Source: Pyrus communis (taxonomy: Eukaryota > Streptophyta > Magnoliopsida > Rosales > Rosaceae). Taken from it: a stretch of 64,000 nt of DNA. The DNA is taken from contig NC_084818.1 in the NCBI RefSeq assembly GCF_963583255.1, forward strand, positions 10,542,222-10,606,221. The letters run 5' to 3'. The notes under the pieces were generated by a model that searched no databases, was not told where the DNA came from, and saw only the letters and a program-made list of their open reading frames with translations. This document shows, one piece after another, positions 1 through 12,899 of this stretch (within the stretch, counting starts at the first letter, position 1; the number at the start of each line of letters is the position of its first letter). The position numbers were made by a program, and so were the translations under genes.

Positions 1-554
1 CAATTGATTAGAAGTTAATTTTAAAAAAATAAAACAAAAAGTGGAGTGGTCATGTCTGTCATGTGGAGAAATGGGAAGAGATTTCTTCTTCCTTTTGTCT
101 TCTTAAATGGAATTTGAAACTTTGTAACGTAGAACTAGAACAGAACCAGAACAAGAACGCAACTCTCCGTAACAAAAAAAAATAAAAAAAAAAATCTGAA
201 ACGCCTAGACTACCTAGGCCATCGAGTCGCCCACCTAGGCCACCCAAACACCACTTAGGTTGACTCCACACCTGCCTAATTGCCTTGCCGATATTTCTCC
301 TGATTATGGGCTAATCACTGCAGCTAGCTACCGTGTAGTGCCTAGGCGGTCACCTAAGCTGATTTTTAGAACACTAGATTATATAATATGGAACCTAATA
401 ATTAAACAGGTATTGAATTGAATCGAAAATGGACCCAAATTGAAATTACATCAGGAGGGCAATCTTCTAACAAATGAGATGGTTAAGAATTCAAATAGAC
501 TTTCAAGGAGCTTATTTCTGCTCATATTTTGTCCTCATATGCCTATTCTTAGTC
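1..554. repeat. Left edge: CCTAGG-rich repeat fragment and AT-rich sequence
   Basis: No convincing gene is seen. Positions 190-376 hold several CCTAGG palindromes (GCCTAGAC, ACCTAGGCC, GCCTAGGCGG) and end in TTTTTAGAACAC. This is the inverse of the GTTCTAAAA terminus of the larger repeat at 61569-62476, so the two look like members of one family. An A-rich tract (170-195) sits just before it. The remainder is AT-rich and featureless. Confidence 0.45.
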
Positions 555-564
555 TTAACTATCT

Positions 565-786
565 TGTATGAATTGCAGAAATATAAATCTTGACAGGAAG
601 GAAGACCATGAAAAGCAATCTTGTGTGAGAAGATAGAGCTCAGAAAATCCTTTAGAGAGAAAGTGTTTATTACAATATTATCCAACTGACTACAAATGAG
701 AGAGGGATACAAGGTATTTCGAAGACTACTTAATTCTAAAGCTATCGCTGACATGGCAATTGCCTACGTGGCATGCATATCCAATA
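565..786 (-). repeat. 3' LTR of truncated Copia remnant
   Basis: Direct repeat of 1265-1494. On the minus strand it starts TATTGGATATGCATG (first G of a canonical TG start mutated) and ends GCAATTCATACA. The TATA segment seen in the other copy is deleted here. Confidence 0.6.
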
Positions 787-1264
787 TCCCCCCTCAATCT
801 TAACTGGGATAGGCCATATTAAGATTGTGACAATGTTTGCGAAAATCAGGACCATGAAGTCCTTTTGTAAGGAGTCAGCCACTTGATCCTATGTAGGCAC
901 ATATTGAACATCAAGATCACCCTTTTGCACCTGTTCTCACACAATAACAAAGGAGGATTAGGAAGAATATCACACATATCTTTAAGCAGTAGTTGAATCT
1001 AAGCTATATCCGCATCAGCATGTGCAAGGGCTTAACATTCATCCTCGGTGGAACTTCGAGACACGGAACTTTATTTCTTGGATTGCCAAGAAATAAGATT
1101 ATCACCAAGATAAACATCATATCCTGTAATGGATCTCCTGGTGTTCACATCTGCAGCCCAATTCGAATCACTATATCCTTTAATATCAATCCCACTGCCA
1201 ACACTAAATGTTAGACCACATTTTATTGTACCATGCAAGTGGCGAAGAATTCTTTTAACTATCT

Positions 1265-1494
1265 TGTATGAATTGCAAAAATATAAATCTTGACAGGAAG
1301 GAAGACTATGAAAAGGAATCTTGTGTGAAAAGATAGAGCTCAGAAAATCCTTTAGAGAGAGTGTTTATTACAATATATCCAACCGACTACAAATGAGAGA
1401 GGGAAAAGATATTTATACAAGGTATTTCGAAGACTACTTAATTCTAAAGCTATCGCTGACATGGCAATTGCCTACGTGGCATGTATATCCAATA
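1265..1494 (-). repeat. 5' LTR of truncated Copia remnant
   Basis: Direct repeat of 565-786, about 95% alike by eye. It retains TATAAATA on the minus strand near 1410. It is followed on that strand directly by RT-end coding sequence, which shows the deletion junction. Confidence 0.6.
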
Positions 1495-4167
1495 CTCAGC
1501 TTGTAAAGCTTTCAGCTCTTTTTTGTAGGTGATGAAGATGGTTTTGCTGCATCACGGCAGTGCATAGCATTTCAGCAAACTTCATGACCTTTGTCTCGAT
1601 GTTGGCTACTTGAATTGTAGGGTGGAGTTGGTGTTTTTGCGTGGGTTTGAAGGTGATGACATGATGGGGTGGTGGTGACTGTTAGCTAGTGAAGGCTATG
1701 CTTCCATCACCTTTTATTGATTTTGGAGACAAAGTAACCCCTAATTAATTTAACTGATTTTAATTCGGGCTTAGCAGATGTGACATTTTCAATAGGTTGG
1801 GTACTTGTTTAGAATGATAAAAAAAGGTTGAGACCTATTCGGAATGACATTAAAAGGTTGATGGATTTTAGGTACTTAATCCAAAATCTTTCCGAAGAAA
1901 ATCACGTGGGACAAAACTTCGGGATAGGAAAAAAGAGCATCGCACATGCCTTTAACAGCTCAAACAGGGATCTTTGTGTACCACATGTGAACCACTCCTT
2001 AGAAAACCACGATATCTTTAACTCTCCCAAAGCTAATCTAGGATGGTATTCTTACTCATCAACTGTATTTTTGCACTTTTAACTTTTAAAAAGTGACACC
2101 AGAAGTGACATATTGACATGTCAGCATTGCTATATAAGTTGACTTAAAATATACCAGGTGACTAGTTTAGAATATATGCATTGTTGATGCACAAAATCAG
2201 TGAGACTTTGGAACAATGTAAAGTGTCAAGTTTATGACCTTCGCTCGGTTGCTCCAGTCACTTAGTGAGGATAATATGTAAAGAGATAGAGATAGGGAGG
2301 CAAACACAAAATGTACGTGGTTCACCCTAAGTTTGGTTATGTCCATGAGGTAGATGAGTTCTCATTAATAGTGGAGGGTTTACACAATACATAAGTTCAA
2401 GCATAATCATCATTAGTGGGTTGTAATGATGAGTTTAAGTACAGTAATGGCATTCGTTCTTGATTGTAAGAGAATGGCCTTTTTTATAGTTGAGAAGAGT
2501 CTCCGGCTTTCGTCTGCGGTCGATGTAGGACTCTAGGAGCTTTATTTTGACGTTGACATGTGTCGTGATGTGTTTGGCCTCTTGGATGGAGGGAAACTCT
2601 TATGCTTCGGCATGAGTGCCTCAACATGAATCCCTTAATGGGTCCTTGAAGGTATGAAGTTGACCGGTGATTGGTAGTTTTGAGATTGATCAAGTATGAT
2701 ACAAACATACATAAACTTTATATTTGACATTTTCAATCGCCATGTAATACTATCATTACTTTTAAAAAATTGTGTTCAACCGTTAGAGTTCGTGCGCCAA
2801 TTTTTGATCATTAATGCATGTGGGGGCCTACATGTTGATTAAGCGTCAGCCTAACCAGAAACATGCTAAGATTCAATAATTACAAGTGCAGCTCAAGTAC
2901 GAGGGTGCGCTGGGTAATGTATCTGCTGACGTATTGTAGGCAGCTGAAAAAGCCCAATTTCTGGCAGTCGTTAGTACTGAGTCTACTGACATGTCGGTAG
3001 TTGCTTTGCCTTGTGCAAGTCGATGTCGATTTATCTTTTGCTAACAATGAACTGAGTAACTAGCAAGCAAAGCAATAAAATCCCCTCCCAACCTTCTTTT
3101 TCAGATGAAGACAAATATTGAACGGTCGCAATCTATCAAAAAATTAATTTTAATTTATTTGATCGTTTGAATAACTGACATCAACATAATTTCTCTTCTA
3201 TAAATATTTATTTACAATTGAATTTAGAACACCTACTGAGTTCACTCAAGTACAAAAGCAGCTCTTCCAAGTGTTCCAAATGTATGCTTGTATGCGGGCC
3301 CCAAAGAAGGCCCTGGAAGTTTCCAAAAAAAAAAAAACAAAAAAAAAAAAAAGAAGAAGAAGAAGAAGGCCCTGGATTTTCTACCACTCCATTATATGGT
3401 TTAAGAGTGCGGCTAAAAAAAGATGATCTCTCTAACATTATTCATTGTAAAAATAAAAACTCTTAGTATTTCTTATCGTAGAAAAATATTTCAAAAAGAG
3501 TTTTGACCACTTATCATTTTCCGCATATGTCCCCTAAACTAGAGTCGGTCAAATTATAAGACGTGGGGTGGTATAATTTTAATGAATTCCAACGTGCGTA
3601 ATGTTATTCTCACTATATAAAAGTTTTGAAGTTGTGTGATGCTCAGTCAACTACATGAGCGTGATTGATTTCAGGCCATTTTTGAAATGTAGATTCGCGT
3701 GAGAGACTTTCCGCACTTGATCTGCAATTCTGCATACATGAACAACTGACTGTTATCAATTTCTTAATACAAATTTTGCCTACTTAAGCAACTAACTGTT
3801 ATCAACATTCGATTCTACAACTTTTTTCCTACTTAAGCAATTGATTGTTACCAACGTCTGTTTCTAAATACATTTTCTACTCAACTCCTTATCTTATACG
3901 CCAATCTATATATTATACGTTGTCTTTTAGATTGATCACATTCATTTTAATTTTCTATAACGCATATAGAACCATATATATATATGATATATTGGTGTGC
4001 TATATTTAGAACTTTTGGCTTATCTTCTGCAAAACTTATCGACTTAGCGAATTCGAGTCCTGAAATAGTAAGAGCGGACAAATCTGTAGCACCCTCCGGA
4101 GGAAACTGGTCCTTCAATCGTTGACTTTGCGCTTACTGCCATCGGACTTGCTTCGCAAAGATGTGCA
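1495..4167. other. Intergenic stretch, mostly without recognisable content
   Basis: No gene model can be supported. About 2210-2720 resembles a dispersed plant repeat (region around GTACGTGGTTCACC and TCTCATTAATAGTGGAGGG) and is probably a decayed LTR fragment. Positions 3318-3370 are an A/GAA-rich low-complexity tract. Positions 3732-3880 hold three imperfect copies of a unit of about 49 bp around CTACTTAAGCAACTAACTG. Short ORFs here have no protein-family character. Confidence 0.4.
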
Positions 4168-4172
4168 AATTC

Positions 4173-4974
4173 TGTTAGAAATTTAATAATTTAAATATTA
4201 GTATTATTAATATTTAAAATATTAAATATTCAAGTGAATGAAAATTAAAAAAAAAAAAAAATGATCATGGAAAGGTTTGACCGGTACATTTTCAAGGATC
4301 GTGTATGTCTTTTTAATTTTATTTTATTATGAAAATGGTCTTGGAAAGTTTTAACCTGCAGCTTTTCCCAAGAGGTTATGTATGTTTAGGAAAAGCAGAT
4401 TCAACTTTTGGAGCTTTTGGAAACAGATGCACCTTTTGCTCAAAGGTTGCATCTTTTTCTTTTGGAAAAGCAGACAAATTGTTTTGGTGGCAAATTTCCA
4501 AAGGTTGCATACTTTCTGCCTTGGAAACAGATGCAGCTTTTGTGCAGACGGAACCTTTGTCCTTTGGGAGCAGACGCATCCTTCGAAAATGGGGCATGTC
4601 AATGCCTATAAATAGACTACCAAATCAAACATTTTAGATATAATTTTGCATCCAGAAATCATATAGAAATTAGAGTAGTTTAGTGTTCAATAAAAAGAGA
4701 GTTTTAAAAACTTTTGGTTCGCTGTTCTTTGTGGATTGGAGTCCTACTTCCGCGAAGAGAAAGATTGTTGTATCCTGGGAGACATTTGCCAACGCAAACC
4801 TTGAGGCACCACTGAGGGGCAATTTTGTCTTAAGGCTATAAAATCAAATTCTAGCCTCGATCTCTTAAGGTTCTTCTATTCCTTGTTTTTTCTTGCATTT
4901 ATAGAGATACTATTGTGTGTTATTTAATAGTTTATAATAAAATATATAGCAGTTTTTCCATAACTTTTCCAACA
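4173..4974 (+). repeat. 5' LTR of Copia element 1
   Basis: 802 bp, matched by 9878-10679. Starts TGTTAGAAATTT, ends TTTTCCAACA. It carries a CTATAAATAG TATA box near 4608, followed by the probable transcription start and R region. Confidence 0.93.
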
Positions 4975-5213
4975 ACTTAAGACAAGATTATTTAAGTTTA
5001 TTTGCTATATGTTGATTACAATAGTGCTGCATATATATTTTAATTGACTATTCGAAGACATATATACTATGTTGTGCATTTGCATTATAGTACTGATTGG
5101 TATTTGCATTATATATATGAAGCATGATTTATGATTCATGATTATAATAGTAATTTCGGTGCATGCTCATAAATTGATTATATTTTATTAGCCAAGTTTA
5201 ATTAAATAATCTT

Positions 5214-8200
5214 GTGGGTTACGGTATTAAGAAATTAACGTCTGGTTGTTTCCTAAATACTTTGTTGTTTTACTTTTATTATAATATATTGAATTGTGTG
5301 ATTTTCTCTCTTAAGGGAAAATGGATGATACTAGTGATTCTTAGTAAATTGGGCAGCACATCAGTTGCAAGTGTTGTGCCCGTGGTGATCCCATCTTCCA
5401 CCAACCATGGTGAGAAGCCTGAGAAGTTCAATGGGGCATACTTCAAGAGGTGGCAACAGAAAATGTTATTTTACCTCACCACTCTAAACTTGGCAAAGTT
5501 TCTAACTGAAGATGCGCCTGTGTCTGGAACTACCATAGAAGAAGTGGCTGCAGTAGATGCATGGAACCATTCTGATTTTCTTTGCAAGAATTACATCCTC
5601 AATGCATTAGATAATGCACTATACAATGTGTATAGTCCAATTAAAAGTGCCAAATCCTTATGGAACTCTCTTGACAAGAAATATAAGACTGAAGATGCTG
5701 GCATGAAAAATTCGTGGTCGGTCGATTTCTTGACTACAAGATGACAGACTCCAAGAAGGTTATCAATCAAGTCCAAGAGCTACAACTTATTCTTCATGAA
5801 ATACATGCTGAAGGGATGTCGCTAAGTGAGACCTTTCAAGTGGCTGCAGTAATTGAAAAATTACCTCCTGCTTGGAAAGATTTCAAAAATTATCTCAAGC
5901 ATAAGCGCAAAGAGATGGGACTTGAGGATTTAATCGTAAGATTAAGGATTGAGGAGGATAATCATTGCTCTGAAAAGAAGTCTAATAGTCAATTTATGCA
6001 AGCCAAGGCACACATTGTGGAGGGTGGGCCAAAGAATAACAAAAGGAGGAAGCACTCTAGTGAATGTTCAAGCCAAGGAATTTTAAGAAGTTCAAAGGCA
6101 AGTGTTTTGTTTGCAACAAGACAGAACATCATGCTAGCGAATGTCGAAACCGCAAAGGTCAAGACAATTCCAAAAGAAGAGTAATGAAGTACACATAACT
6201 GAGGAAGAGAGGCTGTCCAAAGAGATCTCTGACATAAATCTTGCGGCTGTGGTATCTGAAGTCAATATGGTGGGAAACACTAAGGAATGGTGGGTTGACA
6301 CTGGGGCTACTCGCCACATATGCTTTGATAGAAAAATGTTTACCACCTATCAAGAAGTTACTCATGGAGAGCAACTGTTCATGGGGAATTCTTCTACATC
6401 CAAGGTTCAAGGCCTAGGAAAGGTAATTCTTAAGATGACTTCTGGAAAGGAACTCACTCTTAATGATATGCTTCATGTGCCTGATATCAGAAAGAACTTA
6501 GTCTCCGAACCATTATTGAGCAAAAATGGTTTCCGTTTGGTTTTTGAGTCTGATAAGTTTGTACTAACAAAGAGTGGAATGTATGTTGGGAAATGATATC
6601 TTAGTGATGGTCTTTTCAAAATGAATGTAATGACTGTTGTACCCAAAATTATCAATAAAGTTAATTCTTTTGCTTATATTGTGGAATCACCAAATATATG
6701 GCATGAGAGGTTAGGACATGTGAATTATGATACTATCCGTAGGCTAATTAACATGGACCTATTACCTAAGTTTCATATTGATATAAGTCATAAATGTGAA
6801 ACTTGTGTGGAAGCAAAGTCAACTAAAGCACCTTTTCACTCTGTTGAAAGAAGTACAGAACCTTTAGAATTAATTCATAGTGATATTTGTGATCTAAAGT
6901 TTGTGCAAACTAGAGGAGGCAAGAAATATTTTATTACTTTCATAGACGATTGCACATGGTACTGCTATGTGTATTTGCTAAGAAGCAAAGATTAAGCCTT
7001 AGAAGCGTTCACAAATTATAAGAACGAAGTTGAGAATCAACTTAGCAAAAAGATAAAGGTTATAAGAAGCGATAAGGGAGGTGAATATGTTGCACCCTTT
7101 TCTGAATTTTGTACTCAGCATGAGATTATTTACCAAACTACTGCTCCTTATTCACCTCAACAAAACGGAGTTGCTGAACGCAAAAATCGTACATTGAAAG
7201 AAATGATGAATGCTATGTTGATAAGTTCTGGGGCAACCCAGAATTTGGGTGGAGAAGCATTGCTTTCTGCAAACCACATTCTCAATAAATTACTTCACAA
7301 GAAGTTAGATAAGACACCTTATGAATTATGGAAAGGCACAAAGCCTTCTTATAAATTTCTCAAAGTTTGGGGGTGTCTAGCTAAGGCAATGGTCCCTGAT
7401 CCTAAGAAGATTAAAATAGGACCTAAAACAATTGATTGTGTTTTCATTGGTTATGCCATAAATAGTAGTGCATATCGGTTTCTTGTACATAAATCGGATA
7501 ATCCCGAAATACATGTTAATACAATAATTGAATCAAGGAATGCTACATTCTTTGAAAATGTATTTCCATGGAAAATTGCACAAGAACAAAGTTCTTTGAA
7601 AAGAACTTATGATGACTTTAATAGCAGTCATAAAGAAAGTAATGATAATTCTGCTGAGCGAGAAGAAGTACAAGAAATTGAACTAAGACGTAGTAAGAGG
7701 GCTAAGATATCAACGTCTTTTGAACCTGATTTTCTTACTTACTTATTAGAAAATGAGCCTCAAACGTATAAGGAAGCTATATCCTCTCCAGAAGCTTCAT
7801 TTTGGAAAGAGGCTATTAATGCTGAAATTGAATCCATCATGCAAAATCATACATGGGAATTGGTGGATCTTCCTCCTGAAAATAAACCTTTAGGTTATAA
7901 ATGGATTTTCAAAAGGAAGATGAAAGCATATGGATCTATTGACAAGTACAAGGCAAGACTTGTCGCCAAAGGTAATAAGCAAAGAGAAGACTTAGACTAT
8001 TTTGATACATATTCGCCAGTCACAAGGATAACATCCATCTGTATGTTGATTGCTATTGCAGCAATTCATAATCTTGAGATTCATCAAATGGATGTCAAGA
8101 CTGCTTTTCTAAATGGTGATTTGGACGAGGAAATTTATATGGAACAACCTGAAGGTTTCATAGTGCATGGACAAGAAAGAAAGGTATGTAGACTTGTTAA

Positions 8201-9293
8201 ATCACTTTATGGTTTAAAACAAGCACCTAAGCAATGACACCAAAAGTTTGACACTACAATGTTGTCAAATGGATTTAAAATAAATGAGTGACAAATGTGT
8301 TTACACTAAAAGCACACAAGAGGGATATGTCATTGTGTGTCTATATATCGATGATATGCTAATTATTGGTAATAATCATGAGATTATTAAATCTACCAAA
8401 AGAATGTTGGCTAGTAAGTTTGATATGAAAGATATGGGAGTTACAGATGTTATACTAGGAATCAAGATTTCTAGAACGTCTGAAGGACTAATTTTATCTC
8501 AATCACATTATATTGAGAAAATACTTACAAAATTTAGTAATTATGTAAGTAGTCCTGCAAAAACACCATATGATGTCAATTTGCATTTATCAAAGAATAT
8601 TGGTCAATGTATATCTCAAAGTGAATATGCACGAATAATTGGTAGTCTAATGTACATTACAAATTGTACACGTCCGGACATTGCATATTCAGTTAACAAA
8701 TTGAGTAGATATACGAGTAATCCTGGAAAGATCATTGGAAGGCAATTGCAAGGGTTCTTGGTTATTTGAAATTTACGCAGAACTATGGATTGCACTTCAC
8801 AAGATATCCAGTAGTACTTGAAGGCTATTGTGATGCTAGCTGGATATCTGATACACAAGACTCAAAGTCCACGAGTGGACATGTTTTTACTTTGGGAGGC
8901 GGAGCCATTTCATGGAAATCCTCTAAACAAACGTGTATAGCTAGATCCACTATGAAATCTGAGTTCATTGCTTTAGACAAAGCAAGGGAAGAAGTTGAAT
9001 GGCTTCGTAATTGCTTAAGGGATATTCCCAATTGGCTGAAGCCGGTGCCCGCTATATGTATACATTGTGATAGTCAATCAACGATTGGAAGGGCACAAAA
9101 TCATATGTATAACGGTAAGTCCCCGTACATACGTCGTAGACATAATACTGTTAGGCAACTTTTCTCAAGTGGTATAATTACCATTGATCACATAAGGTCA
9201 AAAGAAAATATAGCGGATCCGTTTACTAAAGGTTTGACTAGAGAGCAAGTTTATAAAGCATCGAGGGGAATGAGTTTAAAGCCTATGTCTTAA
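5214..9293 (+). pseudogene. Broken Copia gag-pol polyprotein
   Basis: The gag part spans about 5320-6180 in at least three frames: [20 protein letters not shown], then a second-frame segment with [20 protein letters not shown], then a CX2CX4HX4C zinc knuckle at about 6103-6144. Protease follows with [12 protein letters not shown] (DTGA active site, near 6290). Integrase has WHERLGHV, CETCVEAK and FITFIDDC, then YSPQQNGVAERKNRT near 7150. RT has RLVAKGNKQ, FLNGDLDEEIYMEQPEGF, YGLKQAP and YIDDM (near 8350). RNase H has [16 protein letters not shown] and [11 protein letters not shown]. Breaks seen are a TGA at 6594, a TAA at 6993, a TGA in place of Trp at 8235, a frameshift near 8285, another near 8760, and gag frame changes. 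Length and order fit a once-complete Copia polyprotein. Confidence 0.93.
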
Positions 9294-9877
9294 GAATCGC
9301 CATAATGGCAACCCAACCTAGCTGACTATAGATCCCAAGATCTAGGTTCAAAAGGACAACCGAATTGTGGATGATTCAGTGGGAGCACTGTGGAGATAAT
9401 CTCCTACCCATGTCCTATGATGAAATAGTGCTATCTGCAGCGTGTTTAGGATAAGCTTTGCTTTTAATGATTCCTATACTTGGAAATAACAAGTGGGGTA
9501 TTGTGCAGGATACTCTTAATGGGATATCACCTACATGAGTGTAAAAAGTGGTTGTTTCTATGAGAATTATAAGGCTGAATTCTCTAAAGCACTCAGGATT
9601 ACCGGGAATTGTTCAGGGTCAAAATGAACACAATCGTAGAATCATATGTGTTCGGAGAAATACCGTGTGAATATTATTGTCTTGGTTTACATTAACAGCT
9701 GAGCAGTTCAAGACATTGCGTTCACTGATTAGCTAGTAAATCCGATAATATTTCACTAAGGAAGGTTCAAAGCCAAAAGCTACCTCTCCCCATACGGTAT
9801 TTGTCCAATTAAACTCTCTCTAAGTGTCTGCATCTTCATTTGCATTAAATTTTATTAATTTTCATTCATGTGGGGAT

Positions 9878-10679
9878 TGTTAGAAATTTAATAATTTAAA
9901 TATTAGTATTATTAATATTATTAATATTAAATATTCAAGTGAATGAAAATTAAAATAAAATAAAAAATGGTCATGGAAAGGTTTGACCGGTACATTTTCA
10001 AAGATTGTGTATGTTCTTTTAATTTTATTTTATTATGAAAATGATCTTGAAAAATTTTAACCTGCAGCTTTTCCCAAGAGGTTATGTATGTTTAGGAAAA
10101 GCAGATGCAACTTTTGGAGCTTTTGGAAACAGATGCACCTTTACTCAAAGGTTGCATCTTTTTCTTTTGGAAAAGCAGACAAATTGTTTCGGTGGCAAAT
10201 TTCCAAAGGTTGCATACTTTCTGCCTTGGAAACAGATGCAGCTTTTGTGCAGACGGAACCTTTGTCCTTTGGGAGCAGACGCATCCTTCGAAAATGGGGC
10301 ATGTCAATGCCTATAAATAGACTACCAAATCAAGCATTTTAGATATAATTTTGCATCCAAAAATCATATAGAAATTAGAGTAGTTTAGTGTTCAATAAAG
10401 AGAGAGTTTTAAACATTTTTGGTTCGCTGTTCTTTGTGGATTGAAGTGCTACTTTCGCGAAGAGAAAGAACATTATATCCTGGAAGACATTTGCCAACGC
10501 AAACCTTGAGGCACCATTGAGGGGCAATTTTGTCTTAAGGCTATAGAATCAAATTCTAGCCTCGATCTCTTAAGGTTCTTCTATTCCTTATTTTTTCTTG
10601 CATTTATAGATATACTATTATGTGTTATTTAATAGTATATAATAAAATATATAGCAATTTTTTCATAATTTTTCCAACA
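9878..10679 (+). repeat. 3' LTR of Copia element 1
   Basis: 802 bp, near-identical partner of 4173-4974; the differences visible are scattered substitutions and small A-tract indels. Ends TTTTCCAACA directly before the AATTC duplication. Confidence 0.93.
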
Positions 10680-10684
10680 AATTC

Positions 10685-11220
10685 TGGCAGTGCTTACATC
10701 AACATTGACGTCACAAGCAGCCACATACAAGCCACTCGTCATTAACCTCCTAAAAATTATATCATTCCCAAGTACATGCCATCCTACGTACCGCCACCAA
10801 AGTTGCATGTAATTTACATCAAATGACACTCACGACAGTCAATGGGGATCTTTTTATTTTCTGTGATGGGAGTTTGATTGAATTTTGGTTCACTAATTTC
10901 ACTGCAACTAATCATACACCAGGGATTTGGGGTTCTCGAAGTTTTTAGACAGAGAGGACATCGGGGCCACCGACCTGATCATTATTGTTTAGCATGAAAG
11001 GAAGAAACTTGGTAAGATTTGTATAATTGGGGTAACTTTCACTTACATCAATGTATGATCGGAAGGTATCAAAATACATGAAGTTCTAGAACTGTTTAAA
11101 TTTGCTAAATCGAACAAATATGAGTGATGAAGGTATCAAAGTACATGAAGTTCTAGAGCCGTTTAAATTTGCTAAATCGAACAAATCTGAGTGGTTTAGT
11201 TTAGTTTTAATACTAAAAAA
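10685..11220. other. Spacer with a 67-bp tandem duplication
   Basis: Host sequence between two retrotransposons. Positions 11062-11128 and 11129-11195 are two tandem copies of a 67-bp unit beginning GAAGGTATCAAA, with a few differences. No gene is evident. Confidence 0.6.
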
Positions 11221-11229
11221 TGTTAGACT

Positions 11230-11498
11230 TGTTGCAGTCCTATTAGATTAGGAATGTGATTGTATAAATCCTAGTAAATCTAGGGATATCTCGTATATTC
11301 CTATTAAGAGTTGATTATTTATTAAGAGTTGTAATCCTAAAGGGTAAGGAATTAACATTCCCTACTACTATAAATAAAAGCACAATGGGGTGGAATAGAA
11401 CACACTCACAATTACACATCTCTCTCTTTCTCTCTACTATTGCCGCACCTTCCCTCTCTCTGGCTTCCATAATCATTCAGTAAATTATGTTTACAACA
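11230..11498 (+). repeat. 5' LTR of Copia element 2
   Basis: 269 bp with a CTATAAATAAAAG TATA box at about 11370 and a CT-rich tract downstream. It differs from 17643-17913 at roughly 20 positions by eye (about 7%). It is followed by CGTTATCAGGACGC rather than a TGGTATCAGAGC primer site. Confidence 0.9.
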
Positions 11499-11989
11499 CG
11501 TTATCAGGACGCTTTTGATGCTGCGCTAAAGAGAGTTTATTCTTCAATCAAGGGAGTATTATGCTTTAATCATTCTTTTTATGATTAATTTATTATTTTG
11601 AATTGATCTACATGCTATTGATTCAATTTAATTTTTCTATGTTGAATGTGATACAACGCATTGGAGATGCAATTCCGGCTTTCTGAGAATGATCTTCTAC
11701 AAATTCAAAGGCTTTTGTTGTTTTCTGCGAATCAGGTACGCTTAAAATAAAGTAGGATATTTGAAACGACCATGGAACATGAAAACATTCCCCATGATGC
11801 ATGAACCCCCCTACATTTATATTTTCCTTCTGATATATATATTTGTTTCATGCATCACACAATTAGATTGTTATGTGGAATATGTGAGTCAATGTATAAA
11901 ATTAAATTCGAAGCAATTTTAGGGTTTCCTAAACCATAAGGGATTTTTGAAAGAAAGGGGAATGGGATATGGTGCGGCACACCACTGCA

Positions 11990-12430
11990 CCATCCCTATG
12001 GACATAAAAACTAGGCCACGGCCTGGACTTCACTTCGGCAGGGCCTGAAGCCCTGAGCCTAAAACGCTGAAACTAGCCCCGTTTGGTTGAGTCCTCTCAC
12101 CCGCATGCCGTAAGCTTATGGTTACTAGGCTTGTGCAACAACAAAGGGCTTGCAGCCCTGGCCTTCAGTCCACACCAGCAAGCCGTATAGCTTGCTAGGC
12201 CTTACAGCATCCCGACCCGCCTTGCATGACAGCCAGTCCATTGCAGTTGGGTTTCTTCGCGCCAAACTCAAGGCCAGCTCATGCTGGGCCTTGTCTCATG
12301 CCTTCTCTTGGTCCAAAAATTGAAACCCAGCTGCGGCTGGGGTTTCTCCCTTACCTCGTGACATGAAGTTCACACTCGAGGCCCTTTTGGGCCATGCCTT
12401 TTACTCAAGGCACCCAAACGGTGCCCAATT
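11990..12430 (+). other. GC-rich block inside the 5' region of Copia element 2
   Basis: This block is markedly richer in G and C than the sequence around it. It is full of AGGCC/GGCC palindromes and small inverted repeats (GGCCACGGCC, CAGCTGCGGCTGG, GGCCCTTTTGGGCC). No reading frame with family character is seen. It lies between the 5' LTR and the degenerate coding region, so it is probably an untranslated leader or an acquired segment. Confidence 0.5.
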
Positions 12431-12899
12431 TTTTTTGGAGGGCAAATTGTCGACCCAATGCTATTATTTTAGCATTCTAAATAATTTTAACACGTATGTT
12501 AATATTATTTTGCTTCTACAATCGATCCTATATGGCCCGATCTATTGAATTAATTAAAAGTGACCTGTAGTCCATTAATCCGATAATGAATCCAAAATTC
12601 TTGACCTGAAGATCACTTTTGGACATTAACGATTCAATAATTTATTTTTATACTTTGAACTGTTGACATACTTTCGTAGTAACGAAGCTCTCACACTTGA
12701 GTTCCCGAAGAAACTCAAATCCACTACACTTAGTTGTATATTGCATTCTGTGTTCTTACAGGAACCTCTCTTTTTTGAACTTGTAGTTTCAAATTTAGTG
12801 CCTTTTGAAATCTGAAGATTTCATAAAACAATACACCCATGAAGACCCGATGTTTTTTTGTACAAACCATGTCTTGGAACTCGAATGTTCTAACTTTGA

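Larger units (their letters stand above)
555..1494 (-). mobile_element. Truncated Ty1/copia remnant (LTR - RNase H tail - LTR)
   Basis: Two direct copies of a roughly 225-bp sequence (about 565-786 and 1265-1494) flank 480 bp. Read on the minus strand, those 480 bp encode degenerate Copia RT/RNase H tail motifs: KRILRHLHGT, GYSDSNWAADVNTRRSITGY, ISWQSKK, SRSSTEDE and, near the end, DLDVQYVPT and DSLTKGLHGPDFRKHCHNL. In-frame stops are present. The purine-rich tract before the 3' LTR (complement of 787-795) fits a polypurine tract. Integrase, protease, gag and most of RT are missing, so an internal deletion joined the 5' LTR to the RT end. The 1265-1494 copy keeps a TATAAATA box on the minus strand; the 565-786 copy lost about 13 bp there. 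Confidence 0.75.
4173..10679 (+). mobile_element. Ty1/copia LTR retrotransposon, 6.5 kb, degenerate
   Basis: Two 802-bp LTRs (4173-4974, 9878-10679), both TG...CA, are flanked by a perfect 5-bp TSD, AATTC (4168-4172 and 10680-10684). Protein order is gag - zinc knuckle - protease - integrase - RT - RNase H, the Copia order. A G-rich tract (ATGTGGGGAT) precedes the right LTR and fits a polypurine tract. The LTRs differ by a few percent, and stops and frameshifts break the polyprotein, so the copy is not autonomous. Just after the left LTR there is no TGGTATCAGAGC-type primer-binding site. Confidence 0.95.

Noticed and set aside
1828..2082. 84-codon ORF
   Set aside because: No domain, no codon or splice support, AT-rich repeat-laden surroundings.
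3218..3466. Lysine- and glutamate-rich ORF
   Set aside because: Produced by an A/GAA low-complexity tract.
10035..10342. Overlapping ORFs on both strands in the Copia LTRs (also 4329-4637)
   Set aside because: LTR sequence, duplicated at both ends; no protein family.
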